DNA from: Anaeroplasmataceae bacterium
GTDB lineage: Bacteria; Bacillota_I; Bacilli_A; Acholeplasmatales; Anaeroplasmataceae
Reading direction: 5' to 3'
DNA: 64,000 nt
Assembly (NCBI GenBank): GCA_029057785.1
Contig: JAIDZC010000023.1
Span: forward strand, 1 to 64,000
Position 1 is the first letter of the stretch. Each line of letters opens with the position of its first letter. Position numbers and translations under genes: made by a program. The notes beneath the pieces were generated by a model. That model was given only the letters and a program-made list of their open reading frames with translations, searched no databases and was not told the DNA's origin. Below are positions 1 to 9,926 of the stretch, piece by piece.

Positions 1-66
1 AATGGATTCGAACCATCGACTGATCACTTCGGAGGCGATTCCTCTATCCAACTGAGGTATAGGGAC
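1..66 (-). tRNA. tRNA-Arg(CCG), 3' end truncated by window edge
   Basis: Minus strand gtccctatacctcagttggatagaggaatcgCCTCCGAAgtgat...ggttcgaatcc; anticodon stem ATCGC/GTGAT, loop CTCCGAA gives CCG; T-arm GGTTCGAATCC. Confidence 0.85.
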
Positions 67-68
67 AT

Positions 69-341
69 TTATTTTAAGATATCTTGCTGCAAAGGATGTT
101 TCTCAAACCAATGTTTCGCGTAAGAACATTGAGGAATCACCTTTTGGTCATTTGAGCGAATCACTTCACAAGCAGCTTCCATAAGTTGTTCTGCAATCTT
201 CATTCCTCTTAATTCCTCACTTACATAGGTATGATTTATTAGAACAATCCCTGCTTCTATCTGAGGAAATGTAATATAAGCTACTTCCGCGTTATTTTCA
301 TTTTTTATATATACCTTATTTTTCTCTTTAATAATTTTCAT
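69..341 (-). CDS. small GNAT-like N-acetyltransferase (YjdJ/NATD1-type)
   Basis: 90 aa; VSEELRGMKIAEQLMEAA resembles the acetyl-CoA binding motif; ...CSYAKHWFEKHP C-terminal motif. Confidence 0.7.
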   Translation of the reverse strand: MKIIKEKNKVYIKNENNAEVAYITFPQIEAGIVLINHTYVSEELRGMKIAEQLMEAACEVIRSNDQKVIPQCSYAKHWFEKHPLQQDILK

Positions 342-576
342 AATATTCTTCCTTTTACTCTAGTATATGAATAAACTGTCATATTATGTATTTTTTATTT
401 TCTTCCACATAAGAAATTATACTATCGGGACAAGCAGATTTCAAGACGTTTTTCTAAGAATTTTATTCCATAAGATATTTAAGAAAAATAAATAAAATCT
501 TTACCTGCTTAAACTGATTTTTCAAAAAACAAAAAGGGCTACTTACATAAGAGCCCAATCTAATATCTAATATAAA

Positions 577-652
577 TGGTGGACCCTTGGAGACTCGAAC
601 TCCAGACCCACTGATTAAGAGTCAGTTGCTCTACCAACTGAGCTAAGGGTCC
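577..652 (-). tRNA. tRNA-Lys(CTT), CCA encoded
   Basis: Cloverleaf readable on minus strand: GGACCCTTAGCTCAGTTGGTAGAGCAACTGACTCTTAATCAGT...GGTTCGAGTCTCC..CCA; anticodon loop CTCTTAA. Confidence 0.95.
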
Positions 653-780
653 ATTTTTAACTTGCATTGATTATTATAGCAAAATATAAAATAAAGTCAA
701 GAAATATTTGTTATTTTTTGAAAAAATTAACTTCTTTTTTATGGTGGGCTTATGCTATAATGTAAGAAAGGAGGGATAGA

Positions 781-1656
781 ATGCATTATACTACTGCGAA
801 AAGTATTTTAAGTTCAAATAATGGTTTAAATATTTATAGAGGTTGTGAACATGGATGTATCTATTGTGATTCTAGAAGTAAATGCTATAATATGCCTCAT
901 TCCTTTGAAGATATTGAAGTAAAAGAAAATGCACTTGAACTATTAGAAGTCGAGTTAAGTAAGAAAAGAAAAAAAACTATTATCTCCACTGGTTCTATGT
1001 CAGACCCCTACACTCCTATAGAAAGAGAATTGGGACTTACTCGTAAAATGCTTGAACTTATTTACAAGTATGGATATGGTCTTCATCTTCAAACAAAATC
1101 TGATTTAATTCTAAGAGATTTAGATTTATTAAAAAAAATCAACAAGCAAGCAAAAGCTAGAATTTCTATTACTCTTACCACTTATGATGAAGAAGTATGT
1201 AAGATTGTTGAACCAAATGTTTGTACAACTAAGCAACGCTTCGAAGTATTAAAAAAGCTAAATGAAGCTGGTATAGAAACCTATGTATGGCTTTCTCCAA
1301 TACTTCCTTATATCAATGATTCTTTAGATAATTTAAGAGGAATTCTTAGTATGTGCAAGGAAGCTAAAGTTAAAGGGATTATTTGTTTTGGGTTTGGGTT
1401 AACTTTAAGAGAAGGAAATAGAGAGTACTTCTATCAAAAACTAGATGAGCATTTCCCTAAATTAAAAAAACAATATATCAATGAATTTAAAAATAATTAC
1501 ATCTGTAATTCTAGATACCATAAATATTTATATGATTTCTTTTTGAAATTCTGTAAAGCAAACGATATCCTATGCGATAACGAGGAAATATTTGCAAAAC
1601 TACATACTTTATACGAAGAGGAAGAATATCAACAATTATCTCTTTTTGAAGAATAA
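781..1656 (+). CDS. radical SAM protein, DNA repair photolyase / SPL-like (COG1533)
   Basis: YRGCEHGCIYCDSR (CxxxCxxC), TGSMSDPYTPIE motif; C-terminus QQLSLFEE. Confidence 0.8.
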   Translation: MHYTTAKSILSSNNGLNIYRGCEHGCIYCDSRSKCYNMPHSFEDIEVKENALELLEVELSKKRKKTIISTGSMSDPYTPIERELGLTRKMLELIYKYGYGLHLQTKSDLILRDLDLLKKINKQAKARISITLTTYDEEVCKIVEPNVCTTKQRFEVLKKLNEAGIETYVWLSPILPYINDSLDNLRGILSMCKEAKVKGIICFGFGLTLREGNREYFYQKLDEHFPKLKKQYINEFKNNYICNSRYHKYLYDFFLKFCKANDILCDNEEIFAKLHTLYEEEEYQQLSLFEE

Positions 1657-1696
1657 AAGAACTATGAATTAAATCACATTCATAGTTCTTTTTATT

Positions 1697-3604
1697 TTAT
1701 TCTAATTCAAAGGCACCTGTATAAAGTTGATAATATGTTCCTTTTTCCTTTAATAAATCGTTATGACTACCACGTTCTATAATTCGACCATGATCTAAAA
1801 CCATAATACAATCTGAATTTCTAACAGTAGATAATCTATGTGCAATAACAAAAACTGTTCTGCCTTCCATAAGCTGATCTGTTCCCTTTTGAACAAGACT
1901 TTCTGTTCTTGTATCAATAGATGATGTTGCCTCATCTAAAATCATAACAGGAGCGTCTGCCACTGCAGCTCTTGCAATACTTAATAGCTGACGTTGTCCT
2001 TGACTTAAATTTGCTCCATCACCTGTAAGCATCGTATTAAAGCCCTCAGGTAAACGCGTAATGAAGTCGTAAGCATTGGCTATTTTGGCAGCCTCATACA
2101 CTTCTTCATCTGTCGCGTCTAATCTACCATAACGAATATTTTCCATTACAGTGCCTGTAAATAAATTTGTATCCTGTAGCACAATGCCTAAGCTTCTTCT
2201 TAAATCATCCTTTTTAATATGGGTAATATCAATCCCATCGTATAAAATTCTACCCTCTTGAATTTCATAGAAACGATTGATTAAATTTGTGATTGTGGTT
2301 TTACCAGCACCAGTCGCACCTACAAATGCTATTTTCTGTCCTGGATTAGCAAAAATATTGACATCGTGAAGAACAATCTTTTCAGGGAAGTATCCAAAGT
2401 CCACATCTTCTAGTTTTATATCTCCTGTTAATGGGACTAAGGAGATACTCCCATTATCTTGAGGCACTTTCCAGGCCCATTGATTACTACGGTGAGCTAC
2501 TTCTACTAATTCTCCATTTGCTTCTTCCGTATTAACTAAAGTAACATATCCCTCATCTTTTTCTGCTTCCTCTGCTAGTAAATCTAAGATACGCTGTGTT
2601 CCTGCCATAGCCATAGCTATCATAGATACCTGCTGGGAGATATTTGATACACTTTGACTAAACTGCTTAGACATTGGAAGGAAAGCGATGATGATAGACA
2701 TACTCATTACACCAACACCTGTGATCGAAACATTTGGTAAAGAAAGAATATAAAATACTACACCAATAATGGATATTAAAGAATACTGAATATTACCAAT
2801 ATTTCCTAATATAGGCATTAAAATATTGGAAAAATGATTCGCAGTCTTTGTATCATTAAAGAGTTGATTATTGATTTTATCAAACTCTTCTTTGCAAGCC
2901 TCTTCATGAGAAAATACTTTAACTACCTTAGCACCATGCATCATTTCCTCAATGTAGCCCTCACACTTACCAGTACTAATCTGCATTTTCATAAAGTATT
3001 TTGCTGAATTTCCGCCAATTCTGCTTGTTACAAATAGCATAGCGATTGCACCAACAATAACAATCAAGAATAGCCATAGGCTATAAGTAAGCATAATTAC
3101 AATAGCAAAAATAATACTTAAACCTGTTGAAATACACTGAGGTAAGGATTGACATACAAATTGTCTTAAGGAATCAACATCATTTGTATAATGACTCATA
3201 ATATCACCATGTAAATGTCGATCAAAATATTTGATAGGTAAGGATTCCATTTTATTAAACATTTCTAAACGAACCTTATTTAAAAAGCCTTGACCGATAA
3301 CAGCCATTATTTGATTATACAAAATAGAGGAAAGTATACCTACAGCATATACACTTACCATTATAATAAAAATTTGAAAGAGCTGTGGTTGAATCTTTTG
3401 AAATAATTCTAAAGTTCCTTGTTCTTCCTTCATCGCATTTTCAATAATAGAAATAATCTGTTGAATAAAAATGCTTGCAGCAATATTACTTACTGCTGAG
3501 ATAATAAGACATAGCAATACAATAAAACAAGGAAGCTTATAAGCCGAAATAAGACGTTTAACTATTGGAACTAATGTTTTTAAATTGATTCTTCTTTTTT
3601 TCAT
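1697..3604 (-). CDS. ABC transporter, ATP-binding/permease (heterodimeric exporter subunit)
   Basis: TMD plus NBD; Walker A GATGAGKTT, signature LSQGQ, Walker B ILDEATSS. Confidence 0.93.
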   Translation of the reverse strand: MKKRRINLKTLVPIVKRLISAYKLPCFIVLLCLIISAVSNIAASIFIQQIISIIENAMKEEQGTLELFQKIQPQLFQIFIIMVSVYAVGILSSILYNQIMAVIGQGFLNKVRLEMFNKMESLPIKYFDRHLHGDIMSHYTNDVDSLRQFVCQSLPQCISTGLSIIFAIVIMLTYSLWLFLIVIVGAIAMLFVTSRIGGNSAKYFMKMQISTGKCEGYIEEMMHGAKVVKVFSHEEACKEEFDKINNQLFNDTKTANHFSNILMPILGNIGNIQYSLISIIGVVFYILSLPNVSITGVGVMSMSIIIAFLPMSKQFSQSVSNISQQVSMIAMAMAGTQRILDLLAEEAEKDEGYVTLVNTEEANGELVEVAHRSNQWAWKVPQDNGSISLVPLTGDIKLEDVDFGYFPEKIVLHDVNIFANPGQKIAFVGATGAGKTTITNLINRFYEIQEGRILYDGIDITHIKKDDLRRSLGIVLQDTNLFTGTVMENIRYGRLDATDEEVYEAAKIANAYDFITRLPEGFNTMLTGDGANLSQGQRQLLSIARAAVADAPVMILDEATSSIDTRTESLVQKGTDQLMEGRTVFVIAHRLSTVRNSDCIMVLDHGRIIERGSHNDLLKEKGTYYQLYTGAFELE

Positions 3605-3605
3605 A

Positions 3606-5345
3606 CTATTCTTCCTCCTTTTTATTTTGTAAATGATATACCTCTTGATAAATCGTGTTACTCTTTAAAAGCTCCTCGTGTGTACCAACAGCATGAATTC
3701 TTCCGCCATCTAAAACAATAATTTTATCAGCAGATTCAATAGAGGAAACTCTTTGAGCAATAATAATCTTAGTGGTATTTGGAATACTTTCTTTGAAGGA
3801 CTTACGGATAATTGCGTCTGTTTTTGTATCAACAGCACTTGTAGAATCATCTAGGATTAAAACCTTAGGTTTTTTAAGTAATGCTCTAGCAATACAAAGT
3901 CTTTGCTTCTGACCCCCAGAAACATTGGTTCCACCCTGTTCAATAAAAGTATCATACTTTTCAGGAAATTGTTCCACAAATTCAGAAGCACAAGCTAGAC
4001 GACAAGCTTCCTTTGCCTCTTCTAAGGTAGCATTCTCATTGCCCCATCTTAAATTTTCTAAAATTGTACCAGAGAAAAGAACATTTTTCTGTAATACCAC
4101 GGCAACATTATCTCTAAGGGTTTTTAAATCATAATCCTTAACATTTCTTCCACCAACAATAACCTCACCAACAGTAGTATCATAAAGTCTTGAAAGTAAG
4201 TTCACAAAGGTCGTTTTAGAGGAACCAGTCCCCCCTAAAATACCAATGGTCTGCCCAGATTCTATTTTTAAGTTTACATCGGCTAAAGCATATTTTTCAG
4301 CATCTAAGGAATACTTGAAAGATACATCCTTAAATTCTATTGAACCATCCTCAATTTCATAAATTGGATCCTCTGGATTTTTTATTGTGCTTTCCTCCTT
4401 AAGCACCTCTACTACACGGCGCATAGAAGAAATGGATAAGGATAGCATAACAAATATCATCGAAAGCATCATTAAACTCATTAGAATTTGTGTACCATAA
4501 GTAATGACAGCTGAAATATTTTCTATACCTAGTTCTGTCTTATTTGTAGTTACAATGAGATAAGCACTGAAAAAAGAGACAATAGTTAAAGATGTATACA
4601 TAAAGAACATCATTACAGGCTGATTCCAAGCAACTATTCTTTCTGCTCGAACAAAATCGCGACGTACCTCTTCTGCAGATTTTTTAAATTTATCCTTTTC
4701 ATAGCCTTCTCTAACATAGGTTTTTACAACACGAATTCCTTTGATATTTTCTTCTACAGAAGCATTTAAATTATCATATTTGTGGAATACTCTATCAAAT
4801 ACTGGCATTGCGCATTTCACAATAATAAATAGGATTAATCCTAATAAAGGTATAATTGCTAAATAAATCAAGCCAATCTTAACTGACATAACAAATGTTA
4901 AGGTGATTGAAAATATCATCATTAAAGGTACTCTTACTGCAATACGAATAATCATACCATATGCCATTTGAATATAAGAAACATCTGTAGTCATACGTGT
5001 AACTAAGGATGCTGAGGAAAATTTATCAATATTTTCAAAGGAAAAATCCTGTGACTTAAAGAATAAATCCCTTCTTAAATTCTTGGCAAAGCCAGCAGCT
5101 GCGATAGCGCCAAATTTACCTGATAAAACACCAAATGCCAAAGAGAAAAAGCCCAAAACGACAATAACTAAACTTAAAATGATAATTAAGGTTGTATCAG
5201 GAGCGTCTTCTTGTGCTCTACCTAATATATAAGACATCAATAATGGAATCATACATTCCATAACCACCTCTAAAGAAACAAATAAAGGTGTTAAGATAGA
5301 TGCCTTTTTATATTCTCTTATGCTTTTCATTAAAATCTTAATCAT
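3606..5345 (-). CDS. ABC transporter, ATP-binding/permease (partner subunit with degenerate Walker B)
   Basis: Walker A GGTGSSKTT, VSGGQKQRL, ILDDSTSA (Asp at catalytic Glu position). Confidence 0.93.
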   Translation of the reverse strand: MIKILMKSIREYKKASILTPLFVSLEVVMECMIPLLMSYILGRAQEDAPDTTLIIILSLVIVVLGFFSLAFGVLSGKFGAIAAAGFAKNLRRDLFFKSQDFSFENIDKFSSASLVTRMTTDVSYIQMAYGMIIRIAVRVPLMMIFSITLTFVMSVKIGLIYLAIIPLLGLILFIIVKCAMPVFDRVFHKYDNLNASVEENIKGIRVVKTYVREGYEKDKFKKSAEEVRRDFVRAERIVAWNQPVMMFFMYTSLTIVSFFSAYLIVTTNKTELGIENISAVITYGTQILMSLMMLSMIFVMLSLSISSMRRVVEVLKEESTIKNPEDPIYEIEDGSIEFKDVSFKYSLDAEKYALADVNLKIESGQTIGILGGTGSSKTTFVNLLSRLYDTTVGEVIVGGRNVKDYDLKTLRDNVAVVLQKNVLFSGTILENLRWGNENATLEEAKEACRLACASEFVEQFPEKYDTFIEQGGTNVSGGQKQRLCIARALLKKPKVLILDDSTSAVDTKTDAIIRKSFKESIPNTTKIIIAQRVSSIESADKIIVLDGGRIHAVGTHEELLKSNTIYQEVYHLQNKKEEE

Positions 5346-5779
5346 TTCATTTCCTCCTTAATATTTTGTTTTAGTCGTTTTATCAAACTTATAAATAAGT
5401 CTACTTCTTCTTGAGTAAAACCTTTTATAAGTTTTTGTTCAAACTCTATTTTTTCTAAAGTCATCGTCTCATATAGTTCTTTACCCTTTTCCGTAATATG
5501 GATACTTTTAATTCTACTATCACTTTCTAAAACTTCACGTGTAATTAATTGATTTTTCTCCATATTAGATAAAACTATAGATGCAGTAGATCGTGTAATA
5601 CCTAAAACTTCTTCTATATTTTTTTGTGTGATTAGTTCATCCTTATGATTTATAAGATAGACAATAATATATCTATTACTACCTGTAAGTTTATTCAATA
5701 TTTCTGTAGTCTTCAGATTTGCAAAATGCCGATGAATCATATTATTTAAATTCTTTATTTCTAATCCAATATCTGGCAT
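5342..5779 (-). CDS. MarR family transcriptional regulator
   Basis: wHTH ITQKNIEEVLGITRSTASIVLSNMEKNQLI; start refined to internal Met (MPDIGLEI) with RBS aaaggaagtg; overlaps ABC gene start. Confidence 0.85.
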   Translation of the reverse strand: MPDIGLEIKNLNNMIHRHFANLKTTEILNKLTGSNRYIIVYLINHKDELITQKNIEEVLGITRSTASIVLSNMEKNQLITREVLESDSRIKSIHITEKGKELYETMTLEKIEFEQKLIKGFTQEEVDLFISLIKRLKQNIKEEMK

Positions 5780-5916
5780 AAAGACACTTCCTTTCACACA
5801 TTTTTCTATTATAAAATTAAAATTGTTTGAAGTCAATCATTTTATTTTTTGGTAGGATATGAAAGCGAATTCACTCATAAAAAAAAGACTGTCCAAAGAC
5901 AGTCAATTATGCTTTA

Positions 5917-6939
5917 CTATTCTACCACTTCATATTTTGCTTTTTCTGTTGAAGATAAAGTTCTTATTTTTGCTTTGTTATATTCGATAGAAAGCTTATT
6001 TTCAAAACAGAAAGTTTTCAAAAAATCCATAGAAGCTGATGGAGCTGTATCAAAAAATTGTCTATTTATTAAAGCTCCTATTACAGCATTAATCATATTT
6101 ATATCATCAAATTTATAGCTAAGTTCACGAAATCTACCTGTAGAAGCCTCTATACCGAATGTAAAAGCTAAACTGCTATTCAATACGTTTTGAGGCAAAA
6201 ATTCTGTAATATCTTCGTCCTCTATAATGTCTTTCAAAGCTAAAGTTGCATCAAGATAAATAACTCCATTCTTCACACTAGAAATTGCAAGCTTAGAATT
6301 TTTAAATTTCTCATAGAATTCTTCTACTGTTGTAACTCCATCCTCATCGCCTATAGAAGGGGGATTTGTAGGGAAAAATTTATCCAATTCATCTTCTATT
6401 TCATCAATGAAAGTGTTTGGATCAATTGCACGCTTAATACTTGATTTAGATGAATCTCCCAAAGCCTTTATTTCATAATTTGCATTTATATATAGATACT
6501 CACCACTTGTAGCCAGCTTTTCTAGACTGCCTTCATATAAAGCATCTAGCTTTATACTTCCCTGCATTTCCTTTCCTAAAGCCACCTTACCTGATGCAGA
6601 TAAATCTAGACCATTCGTTTTATCAACGTTCAATGTAAAATCAGCAGATCCTGATAATTTCACATTAGTGTCATATCCTATGACACTGTTCATTTCTTCA
6701 GTAAAGCTGCCATTTAATGATACACTTTCCTTTAATGTAAAGCTTTCAATATCCTCATAGTTTGCTTTACTAGCATAATTTAAAACAGTTTGAATCGTTT
6801 CTTTATCATTTGTAGCTGTAACTTTTAAAGTTTGCTCCTCACCATTTTGATCCACGTAAGTTATACTTGTATTTCCATCACATGCTGTAAGGGAAACAAG
6901 ACCTAACACAATACATAATCCTAAAAAAATTTTTTTCAT
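5917..6939 (-). CDS. lipoprotein, unknown function
   Basis: Signal peptide with lipobox LTAC. Confidence 0.8.
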   Translation of the reverse strand: MKKIFLGLCIVLGLVSLTACDGNTSITYVDQNGEEQTLKVTATNDKETIQTVLNYASKANYEDIESFTLKESVSLNGSFTEEMNSVIGYDTNVKLSGSADFTLNVDKTNGLDLSASGKVALGKEMQGSIKLDALYEGSLEKLATSGEYLYINANYEIKALGDSSKSSIKRAIDPNTFIDEIEDELDKFFPTNPPSIGDEDGVTTVEEFYEKFKNSKLAISSVKNGVIYLDATLALKDIIEDEDITEFLPQNVLNSSLAFTFGIEASTGRFRELSYKFDDINMINAVIGALINRQFFDTAPSASMDFLKTFCFENKLSIEYNKAKIRTLSSTEKAKYEVVE

Positions 6940-7011
6940 AATCCATATTCCTCCAATTACTAATTATACCACAATTTTGATAAAAATGACTTTTTTTTAC
7001 AATTCTTTCAA

Positions 7012-7850
7012 CTATTCTTCTTTATTTTTATCATATTCATCTAAAAAAGAAATAATTTTTTCATCTTTTTTATATCCAATAATTTTATTTAAATTCACAT
7101 TATAGGCACTCTTAAATATATTTTTTCAACTAAAGGATTATATTTTAGTAGTTCCTTAATAAGTACCTTTGTGTCATATCTTTTAGATCCTGATAGATTC
7201 TTTTGATAATCTATGTTTTCTGTAAATTTACAAGCACAATTGATAAATTTAAGTTCATTATAATTTGACCAACGAACAATATCTCGCTCTCGAATATAAT
7301 ACATTGGTCGAATAAGTTCCATACCAGGATAGTTTTCAGAGTGTAGCTTAGGAAGCATCGTTTGAAAAGAACCGCTATTTAACATATTCATCAGTGTTGT
7401 TTCAATAACATCATCGAAGTGATGCCCCAAAGCAATTTTATTGCACCCCAAGCCTTGAGCAAGCTTATATAAAGCTCCTCTTCTCATCTTTGCACAAAGA
7501 TAGCAAGGATTTTTGATTTGAGCATTTGCAATAGCAAATATATCCGTATTTAAGATTTCTGCATCAATATGCATTAGTCTTAAATTGTTTTCTATTTGTT
7601 CTAAATTTTTTGGATTGTATCCAGGATTCATCACAAGATACTTCACCTCAAATTCAAAATCAGAATGGCGCTTTAATTCTTGAAATAGCTTTGCAAGAAG
7701 CATAGAATCCTTGCCACCAGAGATACAAACACAAACCTTATCATTTGGAGAAAGTAGCTTATACTCTTTTAATGCCTTGACAAAAGGAGCCCATAGATGA
7801 GCTCGATAGGTTTTTATAATTGTTCGTTCGATTTCTTGATATTTTTCCAT
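7012..7850 (-). pseudogene. TtcA-like tRNA 2-thiolation family protein with C-terminal frameshift (intact ORF 7095..7850)
   Basis: SGGKDSMLLA PP-loop; CYLCAKMRRGALY and GHHFDDVIET motifs; frame +1A after A6 run near 7121-7126 reads VEKNIFKSAYNVNLNKIIGYKKDEKIISFLDEYDKNKEE*. Confidence 0.6.
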
Positions 7851-7851
7851 A

Positions 7852-7998
7852 TTACTTCTTTTCCCTATTCTTTAAATTCTTAATCAAAATATAAATCCCT
7901 ATGCCTAATAAGAAGGCTAAGAATATCCCCAATACTATAAAAATAATAAATCCTGGTGAAGCAGCTACTGGGAGTGGTGGAACATCTAGTATAGTCAT
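7852..7998 (-). CDS. small single-TM membrane protein (48 aa), absent from supplied ORF track
   Basis: MTILDVPPLPVAASPGFIIFIVLGIFLAFLLGIGIYILIKNLKNREKK; strong GGAGGTGA RBS upstream. Confidence 0.7.
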   Translation of the reverse strand: MTILDVPPLPVAASPGFIIFIVLGIFLAFLLGIGIYILIKNLKNREKK

Positions 7999-8002
7999 TT
8001 TT

Positions 8003-8359
8003 TCACCTCCAAATTAAATTTAAAATACCTTGTAAAATAATCCCTATAAAGAAACTCATCCCATTACAGACCAAAGTATAAAGAATGGCCTTCCTTTTTT
8101 CTTTAATTTCCAAATAATAACCAAGTCCCTCCAAAATCCAAATCACAGCTTCTAGTATGATTACCATAAGGACATATACCCATATTTTCTCTATATTTGC
8201 ATAATAGCCAATAAGATTTAAGCTTATATTTGTTACAACATTCATTCCTATGGAAAGCAGATACACTCTTTTTCTTCTTTCTTTTAAAATTACTAAAGCT
8301 ATTGTTTCTATAAGCAAGGTTAAAATTAGAGGAACTGCCAAATACCTAAGAATCTCCAT
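8003..8359 (-). CDS. small integral membrane protein, unknown
   Basis: 118 aa, multiple hydrophobic segments; overlaps upstream MFS gene. Confidence 0.7.
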   Translation of the reverse strand: MEILRYLAVPLILTLLIETIALVILKERRKRVYLLSIGMNVVTNISLNLIGYYANIEKIWVYVLMVIILEAVIWILEGLGYYLEIKEKRKAILYTLVCNGMSFFIGIILQGILNLIWR

Positions 8360-9377
8360 TTTGCTTTATCCCCCGGCAGATGAAACATACAAGTAAAGCA
8401 GAAACCACACTTAAAATTATAATGCACAATTTGCTAACAAATGAACTGTATTCAAGCATACCCAATAAGTATCCTGGAATTAAAGCAGCAGCTAAAGCTC
8501 CAAATGCAAATCCTTCTTTTCCATTGGAAATTCGATTTGCATAATAGAGCGTAATTGGCATAGAAAAATTAAACATTAAGACACCTAAGCATAAGATATA
8601 CGGATTAAAATTTCCCAAGCATAGACACATAATCGCAATACTCATAGAGATAAGAATTGTCTTAGTTGGACCTAAGCATTTGGCTACTACTCCCCCTAAA
8701 GCCTTTCCTAAGGCTGTTGCAACTGCAATTCCGATAAAAATACCTAAGGATACTTCAAAATCTAGGATAATAATTTTCCCCACAAAGGAACGAATGGCAA
8801 CTACTATAAGAATTAAACTAAGAAATAGGATTTCTTTATTAGGCTTAACACCTGTTGACCAATTTATATCTCTATCAATCTTCTCTTCTTTTGAAATGAT
8901 GAGTATTAAAGCCACTACAAACATAATACTAAAAAAAGAAATCAGTAATGCTTCTGAATAGCATCTTTGGCCTAGTACTAAGCCAATCGCTCCAGTTGAG
9001 ACAAATACACCTATAGATACAATATCATTCTTTGATTTTATGGTTACATCCTTCCCACCACATACATGAAAAAATGAATTTCCTATTCCTAAACAAATAC
9101 TAGATAAAATGAACTGAAAACTAAATAGATACCCTAAAGAAAGCATTACTATGGAAATGAATAGGAAGAGTTTAGGCTGAAAATACTTATCCATCAGAAT
9201 GCCCACAAAAGGTTGAGACAAAAAGGCTAAGAAGTTATAAATAAAGAATACACTAAGACAAGTTGTATAATCTTCGTTATATAATTTTGAAAATACTACA
9301 CAAGCACAGATACCATCCACAATGAAATGCAAAATAGTATAGAGTATAGTTTTTTGATAACTCTTAAGCATTATCAT
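8346..9377 (-). CDS. MFS-like transporter
   Basis: About 10-12 TM segments; SQPFVGILMDKYF MFS loop-like motif. Confidence 0.7.
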   Translation of the reverse strand: MIMLKSYQKTILYTILHFIVDGICACVVFSKLYNEDYTTCLSVFFIYNFLAFLSQPFVGILMDKYFQPKLFLFISIVMLSLGYLFSFQFILSSICLGIGNSFFHVCGGKDVTIKSKNDIVSIGVFVSTGAIGLVLGQRCYSEALLISFFSIMFVVALILIISKEEKIDRDINWSTGVKPNKEILFLSLILIVVAIRSFVGKIIILDFEVSLGIFIGIAVATALGKALGGVVAKCLGPTKTILISMSIAIMCLCLGNFNPYILCLGVLMFNFSMPITLYYANRISNGKEGFAFGALAAALIPGYLLGMLEYSSFVSKLCIIILSVVSALLVCFICRGIKQNGDS

Positions 9378-9765
9378 TTCCTGTATACTCCCATATTGCC
9401 ATTATAACAACACATTTTCTATGACCTTCATAATAAGATTCATAATCCTCTTCCTGAATCTGATAAGGAAAATCAATTTGTTCTAAAACGAAATATTCTT
9501 CCAAATCTTGATAATGATAAATATACCAACCTACAATTTCATAGTCTTCATTTTCAAGAGTCAAATTCTCTGGCAAAGAAATCATTTCATCCTTAGGAAT
9601 TTTCCTAGTGACAAAAGTATGATCATAATGATATTCATGCTCTTCATCATGAATATGAATTGAAAAAATATATTCATTTTTTCTTTGGTTATTGGAACAA
9701 GCAAATGGAAAAATCATAACATCTAAAATTATTAAAAAATAAGTCAAAGCTGTTTTAAACCACAT
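9364..9765 (-). CDS. putative lipoprotein/anchored protein, unknown
   Basis: N-terminal hydrophobic segment with FACS lipobox-like; overlaps next gene. Confidence 0.6.
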   Translation of the reverse strand: MWFKTALTYFLIILDVMIFPFACSNNQRKNEYIFSIHIHDEEHEYHYDHTFVTRKIPKDEMISLPENLTLENEDYEIVGWYIYHYQDLEEYFVLEQIDFPYQIQEEDYESYYEGHRKCVVIMAIWEYTGNDNA

Positions 9766-9926
9766 AACAAACCACTCCTTATAATTTCATTTATTCAAAT
9801 CTATATTTGTCTTCATATATAAAACGAATATCTAAAGCTTTTTTTATATTTTTTATTATAAAACAATATGCTTCTCTTGTCAAATGAGAGAAAAAAAGAG
9901 ACTGCAGAAGTCTCTTTCATTCAGTA

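Noticed and set aside
3925-4134. Plus-strand ORF antisense to the ABC transporter
   Set aside because: No family features; typical spurious antisense ORF within a well-supported CDS. The same applies to other plus-strand track ORFs inside eno/gpmI/obg/dnaK regions (e.g. 19267-19497, 24325-24528, 52536-52805).
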